Shown here in pieces: positions 7,470-16,402 of a stretch of 42,774 nucleotides of DNA (within the stretch, counting starts at the first letter, position 1; each line of letters starts with the position of its first letter). The stretch lies in contig JAYKIS010000055.1 in NCBI GenBank assembly GCA_035286125.1, forward strand, positions 1 to 42,774, given 5' to 3'. The stretch is from VGJW01 sp035286125 (lineage in GTDB: Bacteria; Cyanobacteriota; Sericytochromatia; S15B-MN24; VGJW01). The notes under the pieces were generated by a model that worked only from the letters and a program-made list of their open reading frames with translations, had not been told where the DNA came from and did not search any database. The translations under genes and the position numbers were made by a program.

Positions 7470-8285
7470 ATGCACCTCAATGACCACCTGGTAAAGAATG
7501 CCATTGCCTACGCCACCCACTCGTTCAGGCTGTCCTGCCTCCTGAGGATGGACGGCAGCTCGGTCAGCGGCGGCACCTGCAAGGTAGCCCCTATCGTCTA
7601 CCATCTTCCTCCCGAGTTCTTCGGCGAAGGCAAGGCCGACATCTCGGACCTCGACGCTGGCGTGAATCTGCTGCTGGAAACGCACCAGCACGCCGGAGAC
7701 TTCGAGGTGTCGATCAAGCGAAGCTGGTGGCGGCCCGGCGAGCAGATGCCGGCAAGGGCCTGCATCGAGCGGCTCCGGTTCCGCAAGGGAAGGGGAGCCA
7801 GCTATCTCGCCGAGCCTGAAGGCTGGGTCCACGTTCCCTCGCTGGGGTATGCGGCGCGATGGTCTGCCGCAGGCCTGAGGCCGATGGACACGGTTCCCGA
7901 TTCGGCCGAACCGGTAGCGGAGATCGCGCCGTGGAGGTTGTAGCGGTTCCTGGTGTCGTTGCGCGAGCACCTCACCGACTGGCTCCATCGGACGGAGGCC
8001 GTCTCGAACGAACCCGACGGCGATCCGTCCGCCAGCCTGCCCGTCGCTCCGGACCTCGAAGCAGACGCGAACCTGGACCCGATGCCACTCGAACGGGCCC
8101 TCAATCTCCAGTTGCTCTCGGGCACCGGCATGCATCTGGACATGCCGGGGTCGCCCCCGGGTTCAGGACGCCACGCCTCAGCTCGCCTGTCCGTCCGCCG
8201 AATCAAGGTCACCCATCAGGACGGAAGACTGCTGGTCACGCCCGTGCTCCGGATCCAGTCAGCAGCCGGGGGGGTGGGCGCGTGA
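7470..8285 (+). pseudogene. Large repeat-module protein, copy 3, interrupted by in-frame TAG at codon 158
   Basis: An ATG at 7470 with AAGGAG about 11 bases upstream opens a frame that hits TAG at 7941-7943. The same frame then runs on for 113 more sense codons with GC-rich third positions to a TGA at 8283-8285. Around the stop the protein reads A-P-W-R-L, stop, R-F-L-V-S-L-R-E-H-L-T-D-W, which looks like one continuous helix. The downstream part ends with RLSVRRIKV then DGRLLVTP, resembling the C-terminal module of its neighbour at 6516. A single CAG-to-TAG change would explain it. Alternatives are a sequencing error, true readthrough, or two separate proteins (7470-7943, and 7953-8285 from a GTG). 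If inactive, this decay is recent, since no other stop or frameshift is present. Confidence 0.6.
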
Positions 8286-8428
8286 ACCGTCATCCCCATC
8301 GCTGGTTGCCGAGCCGTGGCCCACCCGACACCTCGCCCAACTCAGGCCATGAAGCCCGTCCACTTGAAACCGTAACCATTCCCCATAGCAAGACCTCGAT
8401 GCGTCGAGGCAACCCAGGAGCGATACCG

Positions 8429-10459
8429 ATGGAAAACCATCACCATGCCCATCCGAATCCCGCACGGCATCACGCCGCGGACGAAGCATCCGAAACCCTG
8501 AACGGAGCACTCCGAGCCCCCGACTCCTTGCGGAACCAATTGCTCGAAACCACTGAGCGGCACGTCGGAAAGCTGTCTCTGCACCCGACTCGGCACCAAT
8601 GGGGCGGGAATGAGCTGCTCGGCTTCACCCACGACGAGCCGCGCGGCGAACTGACCATTCTCGCGATGTTTCCCGAGGCCGTGGGCAGCGACAAGCATGG
8701 CCTGCACAAGCACGGCATGCAGATCATGAATGTTGCGACCGGCCACAACGATGGTCTGGAAACCGCCCCCGAACAGCTGCATGCCGTCCTTCAGGAGCTT
8801 CGCACCCACATCGGCAGCACCCCTATTGAACGCGTCCGAGTCTGCTTCCTCGACCCGGATCGTCTGGAGGGGGAGCAGGATTCGGTCGAGGGAGGCCGCC
8901 TGCCCTGCGATCTCGAAGTCTGGGGACAGGCCAACATCGATCGCGTTTTTGACGGAGAGCGCGCTTTCCCCACGGATCTCGACATCCTCGCGGTTCAGCA
9001 AGCTCCCATCGAAGCGATCCTCGTGAGCCAGACTCCCGACTGCACGACGCTGGCTGGCGCGATGTCTGCGGACATGCTCAACCACATGCTCCGGGAATGC
9101 GGGCCCGAGGTCTTGAGGTCGAATGTCAGGGGCAGCCTTGGCGAACACGGGAAGATCAACTCGGGCATCATGCAGACGCTTCGCAACCGCCCGGAACGCA
9201 TGGCCTCGTACAACAATGGCGTGACCATCAATGCCAAGGGCATGACTTTCGCCCGGATCGGCAATCTCGTGCAGATCCAGCGACTGCTCGACCCGGAGAT
9301 CTCCAATGGCGGACAGTCCAGCTTCAGCATTCGTGAAGCGGCTCGGGCAGGTCTCGATCTGTCACAAGTGCAACTTCCGGTGAAAATCCTTGTCATTCCG
9401 GAAGGTCCGAATCGCGCGGAACTTGTCCGTCTTTCCGCACGGTACGCAAACTCCCAGAACCCGGTCGCCAAGTCGGACTTGAGCGCCGACAACCCGACCC
9501 TCCGTGCGGCCCAGAAGCAGTTCGAGACCTCCATCTTCAATCCAGCCGATCCCGATGGCTACAAGTCGGCCACGCACTGGGTGCTCGATTGCATGCGCAA
9601 CGAAGTGGCGACCCGCGAACGGTTCATGGATGAGGACACGCTGCGGCGCTTCCGACGCCGCCATCCCGTCGACCAGCGGCTGACCCGAGCGGAACTTGCG
9701 CGTGCTGCGCTTGCCTTCGATGGCAAGCCCCACATCATCGCCCGGGGAGCCGAGAAGTACTTCAGCCAATGGCTTGCGGACTTCGAGATGAAGTGCCAGT
9801 CCGGAGCCGAGCAGCTGAACGACCAGTGGGTCCGCAACACGGTCGGCAAGCACCTGCTGTTCTGTGCCACGCACAAGGCCGTCCGCGACAGCAGGATCCT
9901 CGCTCGCTCGGACCGCACGATCAAGATCGTGGCCTACGCGCTCGCGCTGGTCCAGGAACTGCTTGCAGCTCACGACCTGCGCATCGACTTCCATCACCTG
10001 GCGAATCAGGGTGTCGTCGGCAGCGACCTTGTGGCAGGATTCCACGAGCTGGTGCAGGTGCTCAAGGACGTTCTCTCCCAGCATTCGGATGGCAGTCTGA
10101 AGGAAGAGAAGACCTGGGACTGGGTGAAGGCGACGTGCGCGAACATCCCGCTGACGGAAGAATTCATGAACGCATCCGGGATCGTCGCCATCCGGGCCAA
10201 TGACCGGACCTTCCGGTCGGCACGCAAGGCCTTGCTTGATCGCAAGACTCCGCCGGAGGTTCAGGGCGAGGTGGCCAGCATCGACCACTGTGATCGCAGG
10301 GCCGTCCGTGATTGGATCAGCACCGATGCTGCTCGCGAAGCCCGATTCGGCGCCCTTGCCGACCGCTGGCTGGAGGCCCGCATCGGCGCCATGGCGCTGT
10401 CGGCGGCAGATTCGCTGTCGCTGCTGGCCCTGATGCAGACCATGGACAAGGCGGCCTGA
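8429..10459 (+). CDS. AIPR-family (abortive phage resistance) protein (676 aa), copy 1
   Basis: Belongs to the AIPR family, named for abortive phage infection resistance proteins. The central region has the family's hallmarks: a SYNNGVTI segment near residue 263 and S-N-G-G-Q-S-S near 292, followed by an N-x-Q-N-P-V-A-K-S-D-L segment and an ARGAEKYFSQWLA segment near 440. The second AIPR protein (29412-31454) has the same blocks in the same order (FNNGL, VNGGQTT, N-A-Q-N-K-V, SRGAEKCYVHYLG) but is distant overall. The first 25 residues are His/Pro/Ala-rich. The ATG at 8429 is chosen for its AGGAG site. A GTG at 8282 in the same frame overlaps the previous stop as GTGA and is a real alternative. 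It is followed by the AddB-like gene after 120 bases. The biochemical role of AIPR proteins is not settled. Confidence 0.8.
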   Translation: MENHHHAHPNPARHHAADEASETLNGALRAPDSLRNQLLETTERHVGKLSLHPTRHQWGGNELLGFTHDEPRGELTILAMFPEAVGSDKHGLHKHGMQIMNVATGHNDGLETAPEQLHAVLQELRTHIGSTPIERVRVCFLDPDRLEGEQDSVEGGRLPCDLEVWGQANIDRVFDGERAFPTDLDILAVQQAPIEAILVSQTPDCTTLAGAMSADMLNHMLRECGPEVLRSNVRGSLGEHGKINSGIMQTLRNRPERMASYNNGVTINAKGMTFARIGNLVQIQRLLDPEISNGGQSSFSIREAARAGLDLSQVQLPVKILVIPEGPNRAELVRLSARYANSQNPVAKSDLSADNPTLRAAQKQFETSIFNPADPDGYKSATHWVLDCMRNEVATRERFMDEDTLRRFRRRHPVDQRLTRAELARAALAFDGKPHIIARGAEKYFSQWLADFEMKCQSGAEQLNDQWVRNTVGKHLLFCATHKAVRDSRILARSDRTIKIVAYALALVQELLAAHDLRIDFHHLANQGVVGSDLVAGFHELVQVLKDVLSQHSDGSLKEEKTWDWVKATCANIPLTEEFMNASGIVAIRANDRTFRSARKALLDRKTPPEVQGEVASIDHCDRRAVRDWISTDAAREARFGALADRWLEARIGAMALSAADSLSLLALMQTMDKAA

Positions 10460-10474
10460 TGCAGGTAGCGTCCC

Positions 10475-10517
10475 GCGCCCCCGGGGGGAGGCTCCGCCCT
10501 TTCCCCCGGGGGTGCGC
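10475..10517. repeat. GC-rich inverted repeat between AIPR and AddB-like genes
   Basis: Near-perfect arms of about 17-20 bases, GCGCCCCCGGGGGGAGG and the complement of its counterpart at 10498-10517, around a 6-base loop. As RNA it would form a very stable hairpin 15 bases after the AIPR stop. There is no U-run after it, so it is an attenuator or mRNA-end protector rather than a classic terminator. Confidence 0.5.
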
Positions 10518-10553
10518 TCCCAGGCGGATCGCATCCCGCGACGAACAACCCGA

Positions 10554-10572
10554 CACCATATCGGGTATGGTG
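10554..10572. promoter_or_regulatory. Inverted repeat directly before the AddB-like start codon
   Basis: Perfect 7-base arms CACCATA and TATGGTG around TCGGG, ending 7 bases before the ATG at 10580, where a ribosome site is expected but none is seen. It could be an operator or an RNA hairpin that controls translation. The structure is seen; the role is inferred. Confidence 0.45.
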
Positions 10573-10579
10573 CACACTC

Positions 10580-13132
10580 ATGCTTGTCACCTTCGACGTA
10601 GACCTCGAGGCCACGGCCTGGCCGGGCGCACGCTGCGGCAGGGCCACCAGCGGGGAAGTCTGGACGGGACCTGCGGGTTTCCTCGGGATCCTGCAGACAG
10701 CCCTCGGGCTCGGGGGGCTGCCCGATTCGGACCTCGAACGGGCGGCTGCGCTGTCCGTCAGACTGACGGATCCCGACAAGTTCTGGAGCGCATCGGCCGC
10801 CGTCGACGCGCTGGGGTCGGCCGAGCGCCTGCTGGCATGGCGTGACGAGTTGCGGCTGCAGGGCTGGAAAGGAACGGGCGCCACAGGCCGTCTCGCCGAC
10901 CTGTGGGCTGTCACGACCGGCCTGCCGATGGGGCGTGCGGAGCGCCTCGAGGAAGTGCTGGAGGAGTTGCACCACGCCAACGCAGGAATCAGCCAGGTCC
11001 GGCTTGTCGCCCCCGCCAGCCACTTGCCCAAGCTCTGGCAAAACGTTCTGGCAGCCCTCCAAGCCCAGGGTACCGTCATCGAGGTGCTGCCTCCTCCCCC
11101 AGCCGTCGTGACAGGCAACGATCTCGAGATTGCCCGGCAAGGCCGCGGATCACTGACTGGCGACGGGAGCCTGCTGCTGCTGCGCCCGAGCGGCCCTGTC
11201 GAGGCGGCCGAAGAGGTCGCGGCGTGGCTGGCCTCCCTCGATGACCTCGAAGGTACCGTCATCATCTCGCCGGATGCCCTGCTGGATTCGGCACTCGGGC
11301 GCCACGGCCTGCCGACCACCGGTGGCACGGCGGATGCCCGGGCCTCGGTCCTTCCCTCGATCCTGCCGCTCGTGATCGAGCTGGGCTGGGGACCGCAGGA
11401 TCCTCAGGTGGCGCTGGATCTGCTGACGCTCGCCAAGTCGCCGGTGCCCGGCAAGCTGAGAGGCGACCTTGCGAGAAAGCTGCACGACGCTCCAGCAGTC
11501 GACTCGGACCTCTGGCGCACGACCGTCAGCACGATCCTTCCGACGCTGGATCCCAAGGTCCAGGGTCGTTTCAACGCCATCTTCCGCGTGGACGCTCAGC
11601 GCGGCGGCCGGTATCCGATGCAAGCCCTGCTGGAACGCGTCCGTTTGGTCGAGGGATGGCTTCGCGGCAGCACCCATGTGGATCCACCGCCGGCATGGCC
11701 GGAGGCCTGGGCTCAGGCATCCTCTCAGGCGCGCGAGCTGGCCCGAGCCCTGCTTGCCATGGGTAGAACCGACGTTGACGCCACCGAAATCGTGCGCCTG
11801 TTGCGCCGCGTAGAGGCCGACGTCCGCGCCGTCTACCCGGCACAGGCCGGCCTGGCCTTCGTAGACCGACCGGGAGCCATCTGCGGACAGGCTCGACGCG
11901 TCATCTGGTGGCAGGCAACGCTCGATCAGGCACCACCGCTTCGCGGATTACCCATGACCGAGACCGAACGGGCAGATTTGCGGGGCCACGGGGTTCATCC
12001 CGTCGATGGCGCGACGATGGCCGAAGCACGTGCCCTCCGGCATCGGCGGCCCCTTCTTCGGGCCGAGGAGTGTCTGATCCTCGTGGCCCCCACGGCCGAT
12101 GCGAAGGGGGATCCGGCCTTCCCCCATCCCCTTTGGGACGAGGTTTCCGGGCTTGCCCCCACTCCCACCGTGCGGGATGCCTTGCAGCCTGCCCAACTAC
12201 CGGTAGCGAACCGCACGATCAGATCGGCCAGCGCGGTGGTCGAGTCGATCGAACAGGTCACCCTCGCGGGGAGTCCTCCGACGAGACCCGAAAAGCTCAG
12301 CGTGACCGCTGCCGGCCATCTGCTGCAATGCTCGCTTCGATTCGTCCTCGAGGACCTGCGGAAGATCCGGACGGGAAGATCCGCGGTCTTGCCAGGAGCA
12401 GACAGCGCACTCGAGTTCGGCAAACTGGCGCATGCCATCCTGCAGCAGGTCCTTCAGGAAGGAAAGGTAGGTCCTGATGCGCACCAGCGAGCCGTCGAGC
12501 TGCTCCGGACGGATGGTCCTCGTCTCTTCGCGGCGCTGTTCCTGCCGGGAGCGGACAGGGTGCGTACGAAGTTGTTCCGACAGATTCCCGAGGCAGCCCA
12601 GCACCTGACGACCATGTTGCATGGCCGTACCGTTCTCGGAGTCGAGGAGAAGCGTGATGTCGTCTGGAACGGCATCACGGTGGAAGGTCGGCTTGACCTT
12701 CGCGTCGATGGACCGGAAGCCATCCTAGACCTCAAGTGGGGGAGCGGGAGCAGGAAGAGAACGTCGCTGCAGGCAGGCGGAGCCTTGCAACTGGCCGCCT
12801 ATGCGCAGATGCAAGGCGGCACGGCTCCGGTAGGCTACTACATCATTTCGGAGCGCAATCTGCTGTCGACAGATGGCACGATCGCAGCGGGCGCCGAAGT
12901 CGTTCGGGGCCCGGACCCGGCTCGGACCTGGGGGGCATTCGAGAGGGGTTGGGATCATCGCTGGAGCGCCCTGGATGCCGGCTCGGTGACCGTCGACGGG
13001 GCCAAGCATGACGGCATCGTGCCCCCCTTGGACAGCGACTCCATTGACGGAGATGGCCGGCTGCTGCTGAAGGCAGAATGCGCCTACTGCGATCTGGACG
13101 CGCTCTGCGGGCGACGCTTCAAGAGGGCCTGA
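10580..13132 (+). CDS. AddB-like PD-(D/E)XK nuclease with iron-sulfur cysteines (850 aa)
   Basis: Resembles AddB, the nuclease partner of AddAB helicase-nucleases. The N-terminus has WTGPAGFLGIL where an active helicase would have a Walker A loop, so ATPase activity there is probably lost, as in many AddB relatives. The C-terminal third is a RecB/Cas4-type nuclease: EFGKLAH near residue 615, a GRLDLRVDG strand, and the catalytic D717-L-K719. Four cysteines at 584, 834, 837 and 843 have the spacing of the 4Fe-4S cluster that staples AddB and Cas4 nuclease domains. At 850 residues it is shorter than typical AddB (about 1,100). Its TGA overlaps the ATG of the AddA-like gene (TGATG), so the two are made together. 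The setting in a defence island next to AIPR suggests a dedicated phage-DNA-degrading version rather than the housekeeping recombination enzyme. Confidence 0.8.
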   Translation: MLVTFDVDLEATAWPGARCGRATSGEVWTGPAGFLGILQTALGLGGLPDSDLERAAALSVRLTDPDKFWSASAAVDALGSAERLLAWRDELRLQGWKGTGATGRLADLWAVTTGLPMGRAERLEEVLEELHHANAGISQVRLVAPASHLPKLWQNVLAALQAQGTVIEVLPPPPAVVTGNDLEIARQGRGSLTGDGSLLLLRPSGPVEAAEEVAAWLASLDDLEGTVIISPDALLDSALGRHGLPTTGGTADARASVLPSILPLVIELGWGPQDPQVALDLLTLAKSPVPGKLRGDLARKLHDAPAVDSDLWRTTVSTILPTLDPKVQGRFNAIFRVDAQRGGRYPMQALLERVRLVEGWLRGSTHVDPPPAWPEAWAQASSQARELARALLAMGRTDVDATEIVRLLRRVEADVRAVYPAQAGLAFVDRPGAICGQARRVIWWQATLDQAPPLRGLPMTETERADLRGHGVHPVDGATMAEARALRHRRPLLRAEECLILVAPTADAKGDPAFPHPLWDEVSGLAPTPTVRDALQPAQLPVANRTIRSASAVVESIEQVTLAGSPPTRPEKLSVTAAGHLLQCSLRFVLEDLRKIRTGRSAVLPGADSALEFGKLAHAILQQVLQEGKVGPDAHQRAVELLRTDGPRLFAALFLPGADRVRTKLFRQIPEAAQHLTTMLHGRTVLGVEEKRDVVWNGITVEGRLDLRVDGPEAILDLKWGSGSRKRTSLQAGGALQLAAYAQMQGGTAPVGYYIISERNLLSTDGTIAAGAEVVRGPDPARTWGAFERGWDHRWSALDAGSVTVDGAKHDGIVPPLDSDSIDGDGRLLLKAECAYCDLDALCGRRFKRA

Positions 13133-16100
13133 TGGGAATCGAAATCATTTCTGCAAGTGCAGGAACGGGCAAGACGTGGACGCTGGCGCAACGAATCGAG
13201 GAGGCCATCAGGCTCGGGCGGGCTCGGCCCGAGTGCATCGTGGCGACCACCTACTCCGTCAAGGCCGCCGCGGAGTTGCGTCAGCGTGTCCGCGAGCGTC
13301 TGCTCGAGGCCGGGCTGGTGCAGGAGGCCCAACGGCTCTCGGCAGCGCGCATCGGCACGGTGCACTCCGTATGCCGGGGCTTGCTTCAGGACTTCAACTT
13401 CGAGGTCGGCTTGTCCCCGGAATTGCGCGTCCTGGATGAGAATTCTGCGAAAGTCGAGATTCGCCGTGCGCAGTCTCGCGTGCTGACGCCACAGATTCTG
13501 GACAAGGCCGCCGATCTGGCTTCCCGGATGCAAGACTGGCAGTTGGATGAACCGGTCCGTGAGGTCGTGGACTTCGCACGCTCGAATGGCATCAGCACCG
13601 CAGACCTTGCCGATTCGAAGAGAAAAAGCCTAGACACCTTGAACTCCATGGTGCTGCCTGCCCCCATCGGCACCGCTGGTGACCTGCTTGCCGCGCTGAA
13701 GACGGCGAGTGCCAGCTTCCAGGCAATGGTTCTACCGATGACAGGGCTTTCCAAGGTTTCGACCAACGCCATCAGCGCCGCCGCACAGCTGAATGCCAGA
13801 CTTGCGAGGGGAGAGCAACTGCTCTGGCGAGACTGGTACAAGCTGGCATCCCAGGACACCGGCAGGGATATTGCCGCCCACTACCAGCCCCTCCGGGACG
13901 CGGCATCCGCCCAGGACGCCCATCCCCTCCTCCGGGAGGACTGCGAGGAAGCCATCAAGCTGGTCTTCCAGGTGGCCGGGCTTGTCATGGATGCCTACGC
14001 GACGCACAAGCAGGAACTCGGGCTTGTCGACTTCATCGATCAGGAAATGCTGGCGCTTGACCTCCTGAACGAGCCTCAGGCCGGGGCAAGGCTCTCGGAT
14101 GAACTCGACCTGCTGCTGGTCGACGAGTTTCAGGACACCAGCCCCTTGCAACTTGCCATCTTCCTCAAGCTTGCCGATCTGGCCAAGGAAAGCATCTGGG
14201 TCGGGGACAAGAAACAGTCCATCTATGGTTTCCGAGGAGCGGACCCCGAAATGCTGGATGCCGTCATCCATCAGTTGGGCGCCCGAAATGCCGTCAGCTA
14301 CCTCGACACGTCGTGGCGCAGCCTGCCCGAACTGGTCCAACAGACATCGGACATGTTCGAGAAGGGTCTTGCGGGCGACGGATACACCGCACAAGAGGTT
14401 CGACTCACACCCGCGCCGGCGACCATCCCGGCAGGGGGCAGGCCCATCGTCGAGAGCTGGCGCTTGAATTCCAAGAACCAAGCGGACGCCCTCAAGGACC
14501 TCGCGACCGGAATCTTCGACATGCTGGCTGCCTCGGCTGCGGGTGGCGCCACGAGCCTGCAGATACGAGACCGGGTGTCGGGGAACTTCCGGGACCTGCG
14601 CGCAGGCGACATCGCCGTCCTTTGCAACCTGAACGACAGTTGTGCCGCGCTGGCAGAAGCCCTCGCGAAGGTCGGAGTACCGGCGCGGGTTGCACGCAAG
14701 GGCCTGATGGGCACCCATGAGGCCTCGCTCATCCGAGCCGGGCTCGCCCTCTGGGCTGATCCAAAGGACAAGCTTGCGGCAGCGGAGATCGGACGACTTA
14801 CCGAGGGTGCCGGAGATTCGTCCCTCTGGCTTCAGAGGCTCCTGGACGATGAGAGCCCCTTCGAGGCTCTGGTTGCTCCGCTCGTGAAGGCGCGTGAGGA
14901 CAACCCGGTTGCAGGCCCCCTGACAGCTTTCGACCTGGTTTGTGAAACCCTCGAAGTTCGTGAATGGTGCCTCAGGTGGGGCGACAGCTCGAATCGACTG
15001 GCCAACGTCGAAAGGCTGCGCGCACACGCCGTCGCGATGACGGAGCAGATCGGCGACGGTACGGCAAGGACACCGGCAGCGCTGCTTGTCGGGTTCCAGA
15101 AGCTTGCGGATGCAGAAGGGGACAGTCAGGGCACGGGTGGCTGGATCGAAGCCGTGGACATCTCGACGTGGCACAGGTCCAAGGGGCTCGAATGGCCCGT
15201 GGTCATCCTTGCCCACTGGGGCTCCCCCAATCCCAGGGTCTTCGGGGTATCCGTCAGCGGTGACGGCGGCTCCATCGACCTCACCACGCCCTTGGCGGGG
15301 CGCTGGATCCGCTACTGGCCCTACCCCTACGCGTCCACCCAGACCACAACCCCCTTTGCGGACCGAGCCACGAGATCCCCGATCGGCGTCGCCGTCAGGG
15401 AAGCAGATGAGCGCGAACTGCGCAGGCTTGCCTATGTCGGCTGGACGCGGGCCCGGGACCGGGTAATCGTGGCTGCCGTGTCACCACGAGGGGCCACCAG
15501 CCCATGCAAGTATGGCTGTCTCGACCCGTTGCCCGGTGGCCTCACGGACAACGGGCCTACCCTGTCCGTTGCCGGCCTGCCCGTGCCGATTCCCCATCAG
15601 CACATCGCAAGCAGGCCACTGGTGGCGATCGCTGCGGTGCCAATGGCAGCACCGACCCCTTCCGGAAGAAGGGCGCACCACCCGGCCTTCACGAACCCTT
15701 CTCGCCTGGCGGGAACAGGTTCGATTGGCACGACTCAGACAATTGGTCCACGCATTCTCCTGCAGGGTCGTCCGGATTTCGAAATACTCGGTCAGGCCAT
15801 TCATGGGTTCCTCGCGGCAGACCGGCCGACGTGGGACCCGGCACGGCGGCTGGCGGTCGCGAAACGGGTGCTGGATCGCTGGCTGGTCGCAGGATTCGTC
15901 ACGCCGCAGGCCCTCGTGGATGCCAGCGACGCCCTGCACAGGTGGGTCGGAGCGAATTGGCCCGATGCCGAGTGGCACAGGGAGTGGCCCATCACCATGC
16001 CGATGGCGGATGGAAGCATCCTTCGGGGTACATGTGACCTGGCGCTTGAAACCACCAAAGGATGGATCGTCATCGACCACAAGTCATACCCAGGCAGCGA

Positions 16101-16311
16101 GGCACAGGCAGCCGAGCGCGCCAAGGAGCACGCCCCGCAGCTGGAGGCATACGGAGCCGCCCTCGCGATGGCGACGGGCAAGCCGTTCCTGGGAGGGTGG
16201 GTGCACATGGCGGTTGGGGGGGTGGTGTTTGGGCTTGGGCAGCCAGTGACGGAAGTGTACTCGACAGCCTTGCACGAGACAGCAAGTGCCCAGACCTCGA
16301 CAAACAGCTAG
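13132..16311 (+). CDS. AddA-like UvrD-family helicase fused to RecB-type nuclease (1059 aa)
   Basis: Superfamily 1A helicase with a C-terminal nuclease, the AddA layout. Motif I is SASAGTGKT at residues 7-15. Motif II is D331-E-F-Q-D. Motif III follows as VGDKKQSIYGFRG, motif V as W-H-R-S-K-G-L-E-W-P-V-V, and motif VI as YVGWTRARDRVI near 768. The C-terminal PD-(D/E)XK nuclease has GTCD969 and D982-H-K984, so both activities appear intact. The length is slightly below typical AddA (about 1,150-1,250). It starts within the TGATG junction with the AddB-like gene; the frame is open further upstream, but that part belongs to the other gene. The pair would unwind and degrade DNA ends. No AddA-type chromosomal context (housekeeping recombination genes) is seen nearby. 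Confidence 0.85.
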   Translation: MGIEIISASAGTGKTWTLAQRIEEAIRLGRARPECIVATTYSVKAAAELRQRVRERLLEAGLVQEAQRLSAARIGTVHSVCRGLLQDFNFEVGLSPELRVLDENSAKVEIRRAQSRVLTPQILDKAADLASRMQDWQLDEPVREVVDFARSNGISTADLADSKRKSLDTLNSMVLPAPIGTAGDLLAALKTASASFQAMVLPMTGLSKVSTNAISAAAQLNARLARGEQLLWRDWYKLASQDTGRDIAAHYQPLRDAASAQDAHPLLREDCEEAIKLVFQVAGLVMDAYATHKQELGLVDFIDQEMLALDLLNEPQAGARLSDELDLLLVDEFQDTSPLQLAIFLKLADLAKESIWVGDKKQSIYGFRGADPEMLDAVIHQLGARNAVSYLDTSWRSLPELVQQTSDMFEKGLAGDGYTAQEVRLTPAPATIPAGGRPIVESWRLNSKNQADALKDLATGIFDMLAASAAGGATSLQIRDRVSGNFRDLRAGDIAVLCNLNDSCAALAEALAKVGVPARVARKGLMGTHEASLIRAGLALWADPKDKLAAAEIGRLTEGAGDSSLWLQRLLDDESPFEALVAPLVKAREDNPVAGPLTAFDLVCETLEVREWCLRWGDSSNRLANVERLRAHAVAMTEQIGDGTARTPAALLVGFQKLADAEGDSQGTGGWIEAVDISTWHRSKGLEWPVVILAHWGSPNPRVFGVSVSGDGGSIDLTTPLAGRWIRYWPYPYASTQTTTPFADRATRSPIGVAVREADERELRRLAYVGWTRARDRVIVAAVSPRGATSPCKYGCLDPLPGGLTDNGPTLSVAGLPVPIPHQHIASRPLVAIAAVPMAAPTPSGRRAHHPAFTNPSRLAGTGSIGTTQTIGPRILLQGRPDFEILGQAIHGFLAADRPTWDPARRLAVAKRVLDRWLVAGFVTPQALVDASDALHRWVGANWPDAEWHREWPITMPMADGSILRGTCDLALETTKGWIVIDHKSYPGSEAQAAERAKEHAPQLEAYGAALAMATGKPFLGGWVHMAVGGVVFGLGQPVTEVYSTALHETASAQTSTNS

Positions 16312-16342
16312 CCGGTCAAATGCAACATTTACCTCATACCTG

Positions 16343-16358
16343 CCGTGCGAAAGCACGG
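16343..16358 (+). terminator. Hairpin with GAAA loop, possible terminator of the AIPR-AddBA unit
   Basis: Perfect 6-base stem CCGTGC/GCACGG closed by a GAAA tetraloop, about 30 bases after the AddA-like stop, followed by a short TTTT run at 16363-16366. It is suggestive of intrinsic termination, although the U-run is short. The sequence just after it becomes AT-rich. Confidence 0.45.
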
Positions 16359-16402
16359 GAAATTTTCTCTGAACTTCCCACTCAAATAAGAGGTTATGAC
16401 AA

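Noticed and set aside
6843..8135. 430-codon minus-strand open frame across 6516-7448 and 7470-8285
   Set aside because: No ribosome site or recognisable segments. The plus-strand genes have ribosome sites and family similarity. Its length does weaken the case for the TAG-split gene slightly, so it was considered.
9362..11140. 592-codon minus-strand open frame
   Set aside because: Antisense to the AIPR and AddB-like genes, which carry recognisable motifs; typical GC-rich shadow.
13732..15216. 494-codon minus-strand open frame
   Set aside because: Antisense to the AddA-like helicase; no family features.
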